NCBI RefSeq assembly: GCF_005402965.1
Contig: NZ_BJCF01000029.1
Span: 1-55,928 of the forward strand
Source: Dolichospermum planctonicum
GTDB taxonomy: Bacteria; Cyanobacteriota; Cyanobacteriia; Cyanobacteriales; Nostocaceae
DNA length: 55,928 bases
Direction of reading: 5' to 3'
Made by a program: the position numbers and the translations under genes. Below the pieces are notes generated by a model that was not told the DNA's origin, did no database searches, and saw only the letters and a list, made by a program, of their open reading frames with translations. Shown here in pieces: positions 18,309 to 28,863 of this stretch; the stretch's first letter is position 1, and each line of letters opens with the position of its first letter.

Positions 18309-18323
18309 TAACAACTGACAAAC

Positions 18324-19067
18324 ATGACAATACCTTTACTAGAATACAAACCCAGTTCTCAAAACCAGCGTGTTTCTGGTTATGAAGTTGCTAACGAAGA
18401 TACACCCACAATTTACCGCATCGAAGACTGTTCCTTTGGTGAAGAAGTAGAAGAATTAATTTGGGCAGCTTATCGGCAACTTTTCAGTGAACACGTTATC
18501 CTCAAATTTTACCGTCAAGTTAATTTAGAATCCCAAGTAAAAAACAAGGCAATTACCGTCCGTGATTTTATCCGGGGTTTAGCTAAATCTGAAGCTTTCC
18601 AAAGTTTGGTAATTCAGACTAATTCTAATTACAGATTAGTAGAAATTGGACTAAAACGGTTATTAGGTCGCGCACCATACAACAAAGAAGAAGAAATTGC
18701 TTGGTCAATTGTCATTGCTACTAAAGGCTGGGGTGGCTTTGTTGATACTTTGCTAGATTCTGAAGAATATCAAAGTAACTTTGGTGAAAATATTGTTCCC
18801 TATCAAAGACGGCGTTATAAAGATAGACCCTTTAATTTGGTAACACCACGATACAGCGATTATTGGCGCGACCAACTCGAAGATGCTCGTTATAAATGGG
18901 GTGACATCAAAAACTTTTTGGATATGGCAAATTCCATTAAGATTAAAACAGTGACTTACACACCAGTTAGCACTGCTAATATCCAAATCCCTAACACCAC
19001 AAGACAAACAACATCAACTGGTATTCCTGTTTCCGTTAGTCCTAGTGCTGGGTTTCCCGTGCGCTAA
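18324..19067 (+). CDS. cpcG2: Phycobilisome rod-core linker CpcG2
   Basis: A protein of 247 residues with the N-terminus [20 protein letters not shown] and one PBS linker domain ([36 protein letters not shown]). The C-terminal part is shorter than in CpcG1. It belongs to the cpcG tandem array and probably arose by duplication. Paralogues of this kind give phycobilisomes with different rod-core attachment points. Confidence 0.93.
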   Translation: MTIPLLEYKPSSQNQRVSGYEVANEDTPTIYRIEDCSFGEEVEELIWAAYRQLFSEHVILKFYRQVNLESQVKNKAITVRDFIRGLAKSEAFQSLVIQTNSNYRLVEIGLKRLLGRAPYNKEEEIAWSIVIATKGWGGFVDTLLDSEEYQSNFGENIVPYQRRRYKDRPFNLVTPRYSDYWRDQLEDARYKWGDIKNFLDMANSIKIKTVTYTPVSTANIQIPNTTRQTTSTGIPVSVSPSAGFPVR

Positions 19068-19207
19068 ATAGTTTTTTATCTAGCTGGGTAATCTGGGTGA
19101 AAAAAGTTCAAAAGTTTGCATTTTTTTAAGGATTTTAATTTTAGTTACTTTGCTAAGTATAACAACATTTTGAGATGCCAACTTTACCAAAAGGCAGGTT
19201 TTTTAAA

Positions 19208-19933
19208 ATGGCAATTCCTTTACTTGAATACAAACCTACAACTCAAAACCAAAGAGTTAGTAGTTTCGGCGCAGCAGATACAAATGAAGACAGTCCTTAC
19301 ATCTACCGCATTGAAAATGCTAACTCTCCCGGCGAAATTCAACAACTAATTTGGGCGGCTTATCGCCAAATTTTCAACGAACAGGAAATTCTCAAATTTA
19401 ACCGCCAAATTAACTTAGAAACACAACTCAAAAATAGGTCAATTACGGTTAAAGACTTCATTCGCGGTTTGGTGAAATCAGAGCGATTTTATCAGCTAGT
19501 TGTGACACCAAATAACAACTATCGCTTGGTAGAAATGTTCCTGAAAAGGATCTTAGGTCGTTCTCCTTACAATGAGCAAGAAAAAATTGCCTGGTCAATT
19601 CAAATTGCTACTCTAGGTTGGGGAAAATTTGTTGATGTTTTAATTGATAGTAGCGAGTATGAACAAGCTTTTGGTGATTCTACCGTACCCTATCAACGCA
19701 AACGCATGACCACAGACCGACCAATCAGCTTTATGCCCCGCTATGGTGCTGATTATCGAGACCGGGCAGGTATTGTCCAAAGAGGTCGGTATAATCAATG
19801 GCGTGGGTTTGTCTACCCAAACTCTGGGCCAAATGTTGATTGGGGGGCGCTATCTGCTGTATTACTAGTCATAACCGCAGGTATCGTCTTCTTATTTATT
19901 CTCAATTGGTTAGGAATGAGTTCTATTTACTAA
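19208..19933 (+). CDS. cpcL: Membrane-anchored rod linker CpcL (CpcG3)
   Basis: A protein of 241 residues with the PBS linker domain ([36 protein letters not shown]). The last 30 residues form a hydrophobic helix ([20 protein letters not shown], about residues 207-232). This tail defines CpcL-type linkers, which anchor core-less rods to thylakoids next to photosystem I. An upstream in-frame ATG at 19175 exists. The ATG at 19208 gives the conserved [20 protein letters not shown] start and is chosen. Confidence 0.92.
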   Translation: MAIPLLEYKPTTQNQRVSSFGAADTNEDSPYIYRIENANSPGEIQQLIWAAYRQIFNEQEILKFNRQINLETQLKNRSITVKDFIRGLVKSERFYQLVVTPNNNYRLVEMFLKRILGRSPYNEQEKIAWSIQIATLGWGKFVDVLIDSSEYEQAFGDSTVPYQRKRMTTDRPISFMPRYGADYRDRAGIVQRGRYNQWRGFVYPNSGPNVDWGALSAVLLVITAGIVFLFILNWLGMSSIY

Positions 19934-20054
19934 CCGTTTCAGGGGAAAATAAGATTAAGAAGAAATAGGGAATAATACGGGGAATTTACACCCTATTCCC
20001 TATTCCCTAATTCATTATCTTTGTTTAACTTAATCATAAAAGGAAAAAAACAAT

Positions 20055-20816
20055 ATGGCATTGCCATTACTTGAATACAAACCAAGCACCCAAAATCACC
20101 GGGTAAGCAGTTTTGGACCTGCTGACCAAAATGAAGATACACCTTATATCTATCGTTTAGAAGATGTTAGTTCTTACACTGACATAACAAGCATCCTTTG
20201 GGCTGCTTATCGTCAAGTTTTCAGTGAACATGAAATCCTCAAATTTAACCGTCAAGTTACTTTAGAATCTCAACTTAAAAACGGTTCTTTGTCAGTGCGT
20301 GACTTTATTCGGGGTTTAGCAAAATCTGAAGCTTTCTATCGTTTAGTCGTTTCTGTTAATAACAACTACCGTTTAGTAGATATCACCCTCAAACGTTTAT
20401 TGGGTCGTTGTGCTTACAATAAAAAAGAAGAAATTGCTTGGTCAATTGTCATTTGTAACAAAGGTTTTGGCGGTTTTGTTGATGTTTTATTAGACAGCGC
20501 CGAATACACCGAAAATTTTGGCGAAAATACTGTACCTTACCAACGGAAGCGTTTTGTAGACCGTCCCTTTAATTTGGTAACACCCCGTTACGGTGCTGAC
20601 TTCCAAGAAACAGCAGGTACTGTCAAAACTGACTGGCGCTTTACTTTGGAGAATTTCTACACCGCCAAAGCGAAAGAAAAGCGCATGGCCGAAGGAGATC
20701 CTCGCAAATTCGCAGCTATGGCGGCTTCTGTATCTGGTAAAGGTAACTACGCACAAAAGTTATCTTCCTTTGATATTGACTACCTCAATGCTGTTCCTTA
20801 TCGTGGTAGACGCTAG
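20055..20816 (+). CDS. cpcG4: Phycobilisome rod-core linker CpcG4
   Basis: A protein of 253 residues and the last gene of the operon. It has the N-terminus [20 protein letters not shown] and a PBS linker domain ([36 protein letters not shown]). The tail is basic and soluble ([20 protein letters not shown]), unlike the membrane tail of the preceding gene. It attaches rods to the core. No clear terminator was found directly after it. Confidence 0.93.
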   Translation: MALPLLEYKPSTQNHRVSSFGPADQNEDTPYIYRLEDVSSYTDITSILWAAYRQVFSEHEILKFNRQVTLESQLKNGSLSVRDFIRGLAKSEAFYRLVVSVNNNYRLVDITLKRLLGRCAYNKKEEIAWSIVICNKGFGGFVDVLLDSAEYTENFGENTVPYQRKRFVDRPFNLVTPRYGADFQETAGTVKTDWRFTLENFYTAKAKEKRMAEGDPRKFAAMAASVSGKGNYAQKLSSFDIDYLNAVPYRGRR

Positions 20817-20987
20817 GTAAGTTAAGCCTGGGGCGGTGTTGCTGAATTAGGGTATGAAAGTCAGAAATTACATTTCTCCTCTTATTGTTTGCGTTTTTGC
20901 GTTTCTGCATGAGGCTTCATACTTTTATTCGGCAACACCATTTGTTTATTCAAGTATGTAGATATAATTTTCTAGTTTTCAAAGATT

Positions 20988-21056
20988 ATAGGACTTACGC
21001 ACGAGTCACGGAATAGGGAGAATAAGGGTTTGAGAGGTATTTTGCGTAAATCCTAT
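20988..21056. mobile_element. MITE-like 69-bp inverted-repeat element
   Basis: ATAGGACTTACGCA (20988-21001) and TGCGTAAATCCTAT (21043-21056) are inverted repeats with one mismatch in 14. They enclose 41 bases without coding capacity. The GGACTTACGCA end also occurs alone at about 23280. Non-coding elements with such ends are common in cyanobacteria and resemble miniature inverted-repeat transposable elements. No target-site duplication is obvious. Confidence 0.55.
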
Positions 21057-21063
21057 GATAAAT

Positions 21064-21231
21064 TTACTTAAGACCTAGCCATGAAAGTACACCTTGATTT
21101 GTAGTGTATTCAATCACTACCATTAAAATGAAGCCAATCATGGCCGCTCTACCATTTAATCGTTCGGCATATTCATTGAAGCCAAACTTGGGTTCTTCTA
21201 ATTTAGGGGTAACAGTTGGTTGTTGTGTCAT
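21064..21231 (-). CDS. High-light-inducible protein (Hlip / one-helix CAB-like)
   Basis: A protein of 55 residues with one chlorophyll-binding transmembrane helix. The family motif AERLNGRAAMIGFILMVVIE spans about residues 23-42. It contains the Glu/Arg charge pair and the Asn of the chlorophyll a/b-binding helix. Hlips protect photosystem II assembly and chlorophyll under light stress. An upstream in-frame ATG at 21261 would add 10 residues. The ATG at 21231 (TQQPTVTPKLEEPKFGFNEY) matches usual Hlip N-termini. Confidence 0.93.
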   Translation of the reverse strand: MTQQPTVTPKLEEPKFGFNEYAERLNGRAAMIGFILMVVIEYTTNQGVLSWLGLK

Positions 21232-21473
21232 AATCAGTGGTTTCTCTCTTGTAATTGTCAAACAAAAATTTACAGGGATTTTTCAACTAAATTTCAGAGT
21301 ATGGTGATCCGTGCTTTACAATTTTTAATTATTCTTTATCTATTGTAATAAGACTGGCCGATTAGTCAAGGTGAAAAAGACTAAAAATTTCGGATTTTGA
21401 ATTGCTGAATACGGAAATAGTTAAATAGGTACTGGCACGCTAAAGTAAAACAACAGAATATCAGAGGTTATTA

Positions 21474-22565
21474 ATGGAAATTGGTGTTCCTAAAGAAACT
21501 AAAGATCAAGAATTTCGGGTAGGGTTAAGTCCTTCTAGTGTCAGGGTGTTACGGGAAAATGGCCATAATATATTTGTAGAAAGTCAAGCTGGGAATGGTG
21601 CGGGATTTACTGATGAGGATTACGGCAATGCTGGGGCTGAAATTGTTGATAAAGCCGATGCTGCTTGGGATAGAGAGTTAGTTGTCAAAGTGAAAGAGCC
21701 TTTGACAAGTGAGTATAAGTTTTTGCAAAAAGAACAGTTGTTATTTACTTATTTACATTTAGCAGCAAATCGCCAATTAACAGAATATTTAATTGATTGT
21801 GGCATTTGTGCGATCGCTTATGAAACCGTAGAACAACCGGGAGCAAATAGACTTCCCTTACTCACTCCTATGAGTATTGTTGCCGGTCGGTTAGCGGTCC
21901 AATTTGGTGCTAGATTCTTAGAACGTCAACAAGGGGGAAGAGGGGTACTGTTAGGAGGTATACCGGGGGTTAAAGCTGGTAAAGTGGTGATTTTAGGTGG
22001 TGGTGTGGTGGGTACAGAAGCCGCAAAAATTGCCGTGGGTATGGGTGCAATGGTGCAAATATTAGATGTTAATGTGGAACGGTTATCCTACCTAGAAACC
22101 CTGTTTGGTTCGAGAGTAGAACTACTTTACAGCAATTCTGCCCATATTGAAGCAGCAGTTAAAGAAGCTGATTTACTGATTGGTGCGGTGTTAATTCCTG
22201 GTAAAAAAGCACCCATTTTAGTATCTCGTGAATTAGTTAAACAAATGCGTCCTGGTTCAGTGATTGTTGATGTGGCTGTGGATCAAGGTGGATGTGTTGA
22301 AACGCTACAACCGACATCTCATACAAATCCTGTATATATTGATGAGGGGGTAGTACATTATGGAGTTCCGAATATGCCAGGAGCAGTACCTTGGACATCA
22401 ACACAAGCTCTTAACAACAGTACCTTACCCTATACTGTCCAGTTAGCAAATTTGGGAATTAAAGCTTTAGAGGTTAACCCAGCTTTAGCAAAAGGTTTAA
22501 ACGTTAAAAATCATCATCTTGTACACCCCGCTCTCAAAGAGGTGTTCCCTGATTTAGTTGGGTAA
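21474..22565 (+). CDS. ald: Alanine dehydrogenase
   Basis: An NAD-dependent enzyme of 363 residues interconverting L-alanine and pyruvate plus ammonia. It starts EIGVPKETKDQEFRVGLSPS. The Rossmann motif is VVILGGGVVGTEAAKIAVGM near residues 170-189. Further family segments are LHLAANRQLTEYLI (substrate-binding His) and VDVAVDQGGCVET. In heterocystous cyanobacteria Ald helps degrade alanine that moves between cells. The gene stands alone. Confidence 0.96.
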   Translation: MEIGVPKETKDQEFRVGLSPSSVRVLRENGHNIFVESQAGNGAGFTDEDYGNAGAEIVDKADAAWDRELVVKVKEPLTSEYKFLQKEQLLFTYLHLAANRQLTEYLIDCGICAIAYETVEQPGANRLPLLTPMSIVAGRLAVQFGARFLERQQGGRGVLLGGIPGVKAGKVVILGGGVVGTEAAKIAVGMGAMVQILDVNVERLSYLETLFGSRVELLYSNSAHIEAAVKEADLLIGAVLIPGKKAPILVSRELVKQMRPGSVIVDVAVDQGGCVETLQPTSHTNPVYIDEGVVHYGVPNMPGAVPWTSTQALNNSTLPYTVQLANLGIKALEVNPALAKGLNVKNHHLVHPALKEVFPDLVG

Positions 22566-22797
22566 GCTGTACTGCACTTAATTTGTATAATTATAGCGGG
22601 CATCCTGCCCGCACCACAAGATTTAGCCATATATTGATCAAACAACGGGACCAGGGGGGTTTTGTCTGTGTAGCCGTGATTTATAATCACCAGGTATTTG
22701 ATCACATCAAATCGGATTCCTCTATATATTCCTGCAAACAAGTATATTAATAGGGGTGGAAACTAATAGATGAAACAGCGTCAAAAACTATTTGACC
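22566..22797. other. Convergent gap with hairpin repeat
   Basis: The gap separates ald (plus strand) from the MAPEG gene (minus strand). GCGGGCATCCTGCCCGC near 22595-22611 is a short perfect hairpin of the kind scattered through cyanobacterial intergenic DNA and may terminate transcription. A decayed relative is seen near 32945. No gene is visible. Confidence 0.45.
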
Positions 22798-23187
22798 TTA
22801 TTTCACCATTGATAAAATAATACCTACTAGTGAACCTAAAATTAACGCAATACTACTTAAAGAACTAATTGCAAAACCTGGACCACGTTTTTCCGCTGCT
22901 TGGTAATATCCCCAAGCATAAGCAATACGTCCCACTACCCAAGCTGCACCTAGCCCAGAACCCCAAATAGGACTAACGTAAACAGAAAATAACCATAAAG
23001 CCGGGATAAATAGAGCCAGTTGTTCTAAGGTGTTTTGCTGTACCCGTAATACTCTTTCAAAATCGGGGTTTCCTGTAGTCTGTGGTACAGGGACTTGATA
23101 CTTAAATCTGGCTCTACCAACGTTGATTGTGACGACAAAGTATAGTATAAGTGCGGAAACAGTCACTAAACTAGGATAAGGAGACAT
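22798..23187 (-). CDS. MAPEG family membrane protein
   Basis: A protein of 129 residues with four hydrophobic segments. The MAPEG signature FERVLRVQQNTLEQLALFIP is at about residues 43-62. Eukaryotic relatives are microsomal glutathione transferases and leukotriene C4 synthase. Bacterial members are poorly characterised and some have glutathione-dependent activity. It is monocistronic. Confidence 0.88.
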   Translation of the reverse strand: MSPYPSLVTVSALILYFVVTINVGRARFKYQVPVPQTTGNPDFERVLRVQQNTLEQLALFIPALWLFSVYVSPIWGSGLGAAWVVGRIAYAWGYYQAAEKRGPGFAISSLSSIALILGSLVGIILSMVK

Positions 23188-23547
23188 AAACTTTAGTAAA
23201 ATCAGAAATTGGCTTTATCTACAAAGTATTATAGATTATATCAAGTTCAGTTAATTAATTAAACTACAATAAGACCAATAGGACTTACGCAAGTGTCACA
23301 ATAAATTATATGATCATCTCATTTGTTTGTAGTCAGAGCTTTAGCCCTGATGAATGTTACCATAGTTTATAGAAGATAGAACTAAAGTCTTAACTTCGAT
23401 TTGATCTGTGATGCCAGTTGCGTCCTGTACAATTTTCTAGCATCCCTACCTCGGTCTGTGTCAGGGTTGGAGTTGTGGATTTTATAAGTAATCAAGCGAA
23501 AATGATATTATCAGCGAGGAACTTATTTATTTAATTAACCATGACCA
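23188..23547. other. Intergenic region before the lipid-transporter genes
   Basis: No gene is seen in these 360 bases. A single end of the MITE-like repeat (AATAGGACTTACGC) is at about 23278. The stretch 23325-23460 has no long frame and no clear hairpin. The promoter of the downstream ABC gene should lie here but is not identified. Confidence 0.4.
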
Positions 23548-24330
23548 ATGACAGAACCACTAATTGAATTAAGGGGTATTTCTAAATCCTTCGGTAAGAA
23601 CAAAGTTTTAGATGATGTTGATCTGAAAATATACCGAGGCCAAGCATTAGGGATTATTGGACCATCGGGAACTGGTAAGTCAACAATTTTACGGGTAATA
23701 GCAGGTTTATTAAAACCCGATGCGGGAGAAATTTATATTCAAGGAGTACGAAGGAATGGTTTAATAGAAGATGCTGCTGATCCTGTGGGGATTGGGATGG
23801 TATTTCAACAAGCCGCCTTATTTGACTCCTTGACAGTCGAAGAAAATATCGGCTTTTTACTTTATCAAAATTCTAAGTTAAAGCGATCGCAAATTCGTGA
23901 ACTAGTCCGAGAAAAATTAGAACTGGTGGGTTTAGCAGATATTAGTCATCTCTACCCCTCAGAACTTTCTGGAGGAATGCGAAAAAGGGTAAGCTTTGCG
24001 AGAGCAATTATGTCTAATCCTCAACGTCCTACAGATAATCCAGAGGTTTTATTATACGATGAACCTACCGCTGGACTCGACCCCATAGCCTCAACTGTAA
24101 TTGAGGATCTCATCCGCAGTTTACAGCATACCCAGGGAGTTTGTAGTACATACTCCATTGTTACTCACCAAGATAGTACCATTCGCCGTACCTCTGACCA
24201 AATAGTATTTCTTTATCAGGGGAAAGTACAATGGCAAGGTACAGTAGCTGCCTTAGATCATACAGAAAATCCTTTGATTAGACAATTTATGAGTGGGAGC
24301 GTACATGGACCGATTCAAGTCACGGGTTAA
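23548..24330 (+). CDS. MlaF-type ABC transporter ATP-binding protein
   Basis: A protein of 260 residues with Walker A GPSGTGKST (about residues 38-46), Q-loop GMVFQQAALFDSLTVEENIG, ABC signature LSGGMRKRVSFARA, and Walker B EVLLYDEPTAGLDP. LSGGMRKR and GMVFQQAALFDSL are typical of the Mla/Ttg2A (Ycf16-like, TGD3) branch, which moves phospholipids between envelope membranes. The next gene encodes an MCE substrate-binding protein. A permease (MlaE) gene is not adjacent. Confidence 0.92.
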   Translation: MTEPLIELRGISKSFGKNKVLDDVDLKIYRGQALGIIGPSGTGKSTILRVIAGLLKPDAGEIYIQGVRRNGLIEDAADPVGIGMVFQQAALFDSLTVEENIGFLLYQNSKLKRSQIRELVREKLELVGLADISHLYPSELSGGMRKRVSFARAIMSNPQRPTDNPEVLLYDEPTAGLDPIASTVIEDLIRSLQHTQGVCSTYSIVTHQDSTIRRTSDQIVFLYQGKVQWQGTVAALDHTENPLIRQFMSGSVHGPIQVTG

Positions 24331-24381
24331 GTACCAAGTCAAAGAAAATTACCAAGCTTACTTTTTTTGGTGGAGGAATAA

Positions 24382-25800
24382 ATGCGAGGTCTAATGAGCG
24401 GTTTTACGTCTACACGCATGATCAGGGAAGGTTCTGTAGGATTGTTACTCTTACTAGGGTTAGGTGCATTTGGGGTAATTTTACTATGGTTGAATAGGCT
24501 CACCCCCGGACAAACATCTTATCAAGCAATTGTCGAATTTGCTAACGCCGGCGGAATGCAAAAAGGTTCACCTGTGCGTTTTCGTGGTGTAAAAGTAGGG
24601 ACTATTACCAGTGTTAAAGCTGGAGCAAATGCTGTTGATGTCGAAATTCAAATTAATTCACCTGATTTAAAGATTCCCAGTAATTCCCTAATTGAAGCCA
24701 ATCAAAGTGGATTAATTAGCGAAAATATTATTGATATTACACCAAAGGGCGATTTACCTAGAAATATTACCGCTAAACCCCTAGATAAAGACTGTAATCC
24801 CAGTTTGATTGTTTGTAATGGTTCTCGCTTAAAAGGTGTAATTGGTATCAGTGTTGATGAAATGATACGGAACTCTTCTGACTTTGCGGCTCAGTATAGT
24901 AGCGACAAATTCTATAATAATGTTAACCGCACTTTGGAAACTTCCGCCAATGCTGCGGCCAATATCGCAGCTTTGACTAAGGATTTGCAAAGTTTGAGCA
25001 AAAGCGTTCGCGGGCAATTAACTGTATTCTCTGATACTGCCACAACATTGAAAACCTCCACAAACCAACTAACTGCAACTACAATCACAACAGCGGATCA
25101 ATTAAGAACCACAGCAAAGGATTTTAGTGAAACATCTAAACAGGCAAATCGTTTACTTAATAACTTAGATAGTCTTGTCACTACCAATCGTTCTTCTCTA
25201 GTTGGAACTTTGAATAGTATGACAGAAACCAGTAACCAACTTCGTCAGACAGTGATGAGTTTATCACCAACGATTAATCGCTTAACCCAAGGAGAATTAC
25301 TGAAAAACTTAGAAACACTCTCAGCAAATGCAGCGGAAGCTTCCGCGAATTTAAAAGATGCTTCTAAAACCCTGAATGATCCAAAAAACATTGTCTTATT
25401 ACAACAAACTTTAGATGCAGCTAGGGTAACATTTGAAAATACTCAAAAAATTACATCTGATTTAGACGAATTAACGGGTGATCCTAAGTTCCGCCAAAAT
25501 TTACTACAATTAGTGAATGGTTTAAGTAAATTAGTTTCTTCTAGTAAAGATGTACAAGAACAGACAAAAGTAGCTGTAACTTTAGACTCTCTTAAAACCG
25601 CTACTAACCCCCCAAAGGTAGTAATTACCGCACCTATTCCCGAAAAACAAGTATCGGTAATCAGTCCCGAACTAGAAACACCACAGAAAGTAGAGACAAT
25701 TCCCCAACCAGTCCCACAAACACCCAATTCATCTTCAGAAGAACTGCTTGAGCAACTTCGAGATGATCGAGAGCAGGGAAAAATAACAACTGACAATTGA
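24382..25800 (+). CDS. MCE family (MlaD-like) lipid transport protein
   Basis: A protein of 472 residues. A TM helix (about residues 19-37) is followed by one MCE domain (about 45-125: VEFANAGGMQKGSPVRFRGV, KVGTITSVKAG, LIEANQSGLISENIIDI). A long helical, coiled-coil-like part (about 165-400) is followed by a Pro-rich tail. MCE proteins bind lipid and form channels across the periplasm. The ATG at 24382 has a strong GGAGG 8 bases upstream. It follows the ABC ATPase gene after 51 bases, in one operon. Confidence 0.92.
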   Translation: MRGLMSGFTSTRMIREGSVGLLLLLGLGAFGVILLWLNRLTPGQTSYQAIVEFANAGGMQKGSPVRFRGVKVGTITSVKAGANAVDVEIQINSPDLKIPSNSLIEANQSGLISENIIDITPKGDLPRNITAKPLDKDCNPSLIVCNGSRLKGVIGISVDEMIRNSSDFAAQYSSDKFYNNVNRTLETSANAAANIAALTKDLQSLSKSVRGQLTVFSDTATTLKTSTNQLTATTITTADQLRTTAKDFSETSKQANRLLNNLDSLVTTNRSSLVGTLNSMTETSNQLRQTVMSLSPTINRLTQGELLKNLETLSANAAEASANLKDASKTLNDPKNIVLLQQTLDAARVTFENTQKITSDLDELTGDPKFRQNLLQLVNGLSKLVSSSKDVQEQTKVAVTLDSLKTATNPPKVVITAPIPEKQVSVISPELETPQKVETIPQPVPQTPNSSSEELLEQLRDDREQGKITTDN

Positions 25801-25807
25801 CCACCCA

Positions 25808-26104
25808 CTAATTCCAGTCCTCCTCCTCTTTTTTGCCACGACTTTTGTAAATTCCGCCTGTATGATGAATTTGACGGGTTTTTATAAATAATTCATCCTC
25901 CGTCAACCCCCAACGTTGTAAAACCTGATTTAAGTCATTTTGGATGTCTCGCGCACCTGGAAAACCTTGATAGCGGATTTTTAGTCTCGCTAATTCTGAT
26001 AAATTGTAGTCGTTTGCGTCTTGAGCAAGTAGAATATCAATAAGGGGGCGATCGCGGTTGTAAAGTGGATGTTGTTGATCATTACTATCGGGCTTTTGTG
26101 TCAT
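25808..26104 (-). CDS. DUF3288-like cyanobacterial protein
   Basis: A protein of 98 residues, highly charged, without TM segments. The start ATG at 26104 gives TQKPDSNDQQHPLYNRDRPL and is preferred over an in-frame ATG at 26134. Recognisable segments are DILLAQDANDYNLSELARLK and RQIHHTGGIYKSRG. It resembles the DUF3288 family, recognised from memory. Its function is unknown. The gene converges with the MCE gene, with a gap of only 7 bases. Confidence 0.72.
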   Translation of the reverse strand: MTQKPDSNDQQHPLYNRDRPLIDILLAQDANDYNLSELARLKIRYQGFPGARDIQNDLNQVLQRWGLTEDELFIKTRQIHHTGGIYKSRGKKEEEDWN

Positions 26105-26347
26105 AATCAATACTAGTACAAAGTTGACAACCAATCAACAACTCAAGAGCGAAAAATCTCGATCATTGCTAGTTATCTATTATTATCTAAATAATGACGG
26201 CAACTACCCCTTGTCACTTACGGATCTCACTATTGGCATTGAGCTTTAAATAAAGATACATTATCTTTAAGAAAATACAAAAAACTTTAGATAAGGGTGA
26301 ACTTAATCTCACCCAAAATCCAAGCAGCACGAGGGAAAGAACCCGCT

Positions 26348-28798
26348 ATGTTTGAACACTTCACTTCCGAAGCAATTCGGGTAATCATGTTAGCTCAGGA
26401 AGAAGCACGACGACTGGGACACAACTTTGTAGGAACAGAACAAATTCTCCTGGGTTTAATGGGAGAAGGAACAGGTGTTGCTGCGAAAGTGCTGGCTGAG
26501 TTGGGTGTCACTCTGAAAGAAGCACGTCGGGAAGTAGAAAAAATAATTGGCCGGGGTTCTGGGTTTGTCCCACCGGAAATTCCTTTTACCCCCAAAGTTA
26601 AAAGCCTGTTTGAGCAATCTTTCCGAGAAGCTCACGGTCTTGGACATAATTACATAAACACTGAACACTTATTATTAGGTTTAACGGAGGCTGGTGAAGG
26701 AGTCGCGGCCAAAGTATTGCAAAATCTAGGAGTAGATTTACCTGTTATCCGTGCGGCTGTAATGAAGCGTCTGGGTGAAGATACAGCGGTTGTCACGGGT
26801 GGGAGAAGTAATTCCCAGCGCAATCAAAATCTATCCATAGAGGAGTTCGGTAGAAATCTCACTAAATTGGCTCAGGAGGGCAGATTAGACCCGGTAGTCG
26901 GTCGTCAACGAGAAATTGAAAGAACGGTGCAAATTCTCGGTCGCAGAACCAAAAATAACCCGGTTTTGATTGGGGAACCTGGGGTGGGAAAAACAGCAAT
27001 TGCTGAAGGTTTGGCTCAACGGATTATTAATCAAGATGTTCCCGAAATTTTGCTCAATAAGCAGGTAATTAGCCTGGATATGGGTTCTGTAGTCGCAGGA
27101 ACTCGTTTCCGGGGTGATTTTGAGGAACGCTTGAAAAAAATCATGGACGAAGTTCGTACCGCAGGTAACATCATCTTAGTTATTGATGAAATTCATACCT
27201 TGGTGGGTGCGGGTGGTACGGAAGGCGGTTTAGATGCTGCTAATATACTTAAACCAGCTTTAGCACGGGGTGAACTTCAGTGTATTGGTGCTACTACTTT
27301 GGATGAATATCGTCAACATATTGAACGTGATGCAGCATTAGAAAGACGTTTTCAGCCCATTTTGGTAGGTGAACCATCCGTAACAGAAACTATTGATATT
27401 CTCTACGGTTTACGCGGTGCTTATGAACAGCATCACAAAGTCCATATTGCTGATGAAGCGATAGTAGCAGCCGCTGAATTAGCAGATCGTTATATCAGCG
27501 ATCGCTTTCTACCGGACAAAGCCATTGACTTGATTGATGAAGCGGGTTCTCGGGTGCGGTTACGTCATTCCCGCATTACCAATAACAAAGAACTCAAACG
27601 GGAATTAACCACCGCCACTAAAGCCAAATCTGAAGCTATCAGAGTCCAGGATTTTACTAAAGCTGGTAAATTACGTCAACAAGAATTATCAATTCAAGCC
27701 AGACTTGATTTAGAGGAAAACCAGGAAAGCGTTAACACCCCCATTGTCAATGAAGAAGATATTGCTCAAATTGTCGCTGCTTGGACAGGTGTTCCCGTTA
27801 ACAAACTGACTGAATCGGAATCTGAATTATTATTACATCTGGAAGACACTTTACACAAACGGCTAATTGGACAAGAACAAGCAGTTAGCTCCGTTTCTCG
27901 CGCTATTCGTCGCGCTCGTGTCGGCTTAAAAAGTCCTAATCGTCCTATTGCCAGCTTTATCTTTTCTGGTCCAACCGGTGTAGGTAAAACTGAATTAGCT
28001 AAAGCATTAGCGGCTTACTTCTTCGGTTCGGAAGAATCAATGGTGCGTTTAGATATGTCCGAATACATGGAAAGCCACAACGTTTCTAAGTTGATTGGTT
28101 CACCTCCAGGTTATGTAGGATACAATGAAGGCGGACAATTAACGGAAGCTGTGCGGCGCAAACCCTATACAGTGTTGCTATTCGACGAAATCGAAAAAGC
28201 GCATCCCGATGTATTTAATATGCTGCTGCAAATCTTAGATGACGGTCATCTTACGGATGCGAAAGGCCGGAAAGTGGATTTCAAGAATACATTAATTATC
28301 TTGACTTCTAATATTGGTTCTAAGGTAATCGAAAAAGGTGGTAGTAGCTTGGGATTTGAGTTTGATAACCACGCAGAAGCTAGTTATCATCGGATTCGTA
28401 ACTTAGTCAACGAAGAACTCAAAGCTTATTTCCGTCCAGAATTTCTCAACCGTGTTGATGATATTATCGTCTTCACTCAACTTAACAAAGATGAAGTCAA
28501 GCAAATTGCTGAAATTATGCTGGGTGATGTTGCTAGTCGCTTAAAAGATAAGGATATCGCTTTAGAAGTGACAGCAGCTTTCCAAGATAAGGTTGTACAA
28601 GAAGGCTATGATCCTAGTTATGGTGCTAGACCATTACGCCGCGCTATTATGCGTTTGCTAGAGGATTCTCTTGTAGAAGCGATTTTATCTGGGGAAATAG
28701 CTCAGGGAGATAAGGCTATAGTTGATGTAGATGATGATGGTCAGGTAAAGGTCAGAAAGTCAGAAACCCGTGAGTTGTTATTAACTAATGTTGGTTAA
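26348..28798 (+). CDS. clpC: ClpC-type AAA+ chaperone ATPase
   Basis: A HSP100 unfoldase of 816 residues and partner of ClpP proteases. It has an N-terminal Clp_N repeat domain ([20 protein letters not shown], then [16 protein letters not shown]). The first AAA module has Walker A GEPGVGKT at 209-216. A UVR-like middle segment is followed by a second AAA module with GPTGVGKT near 550. The C-terminal D2-small domain ends [20 protein letters not shown]. An in-frame ATG at 26297 would add 17 residues lacking similarity, so 26348 is chosen. In cyanobacteria ClpC is essential. Confidence 0.96.
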   Translation: MFEHFTSEAIRVIMLAQEEARRLGHNFVGTEQILLGLMGEGTGVAAKVLAELGVTLKEARREVEKIIGRGSGFVPPEIPFTPKVKSLFEQSFREAHGLGHNYINTEHLLLGLTEAGEGVAAKVLQNLGVDLPVIRAAVMKRLGEDTAVVTGGRSNSQRNQNLSIEEFGRNLTKLAQEGRLDPVVGRQREIERTVQILGRRTKNNPVLIGEPGVGKTAIAEGLAQRIINQDVPEILLNKQVISLDMGSVVAGTRFRGDFEERLKKIMDEVRTAGNIILVIDEIHTLVGAGGTEGGLDAANILKPALARGELQCIGATTLDEYRQHIERDAALERRFQPILVGEPSVTETIDILYGLRGAYEQHHKVHIADEAIVAAAELADRYISDRFLPDKAIDLIDEAGSRVRLRHSRITNNKELKRELTTATKAKSEAIRVQDFTKAGKLRQQELSIQARLDLEENQESVNTPIVNEEDIAQIVAAWTGVPVNKLTESESELLLHLEDTLHKRLIGQEQAVSSVSRAIRRARVGLKSPNRPIASFIFSGPTGVGKTELAKALAAYFFGSEESMVRLDMSEYMESHNVSKLIGSPPGYVGYNEGGQLTEAVRRKPYTVLLFDEIEKAHPDVFNMLLQILDDGHLTDAKGRKVDFKNTLIILTSNIGSKVIEKGGSSLGFEFDNHAEASYHRIRNLVNEELKAYFRPEFLNRVDDIIVFTQLNKDEVKQIAEIMLGDVASRLKDKDIALEVTAAFQDKVVQEGYDPSYGARPLRRAIMRLLEDSLVEAILSGEIAQGDKAIVDVDDDGQVKVRKSETRELLLTNVG

Positions 28799-28830
28799 TT
28801 CGGGATTTCTACAATATTGGTAATTGATTT

Positions 28831-28863
28831 GGTGGGTGACTTTATTGTTAACCCACCTTTTTT
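28831..28863 (+). terminator. Terminator of clpC
   Basis: GGTGGGT (28831-28837) pairs with ACCCACC (28851-28857), with partial pairing between, and is followed by a run of six T. It lies 32 bases after the clpC stop codon. This is a textbook rho-independent terminator. Confidence 0.88.

Noticed and set aside
26297-26347. Upstream start for clpC
   Set aside because: ClpC proteins start [11 protein letters not shown]. The extra 17 residues are not family-like.
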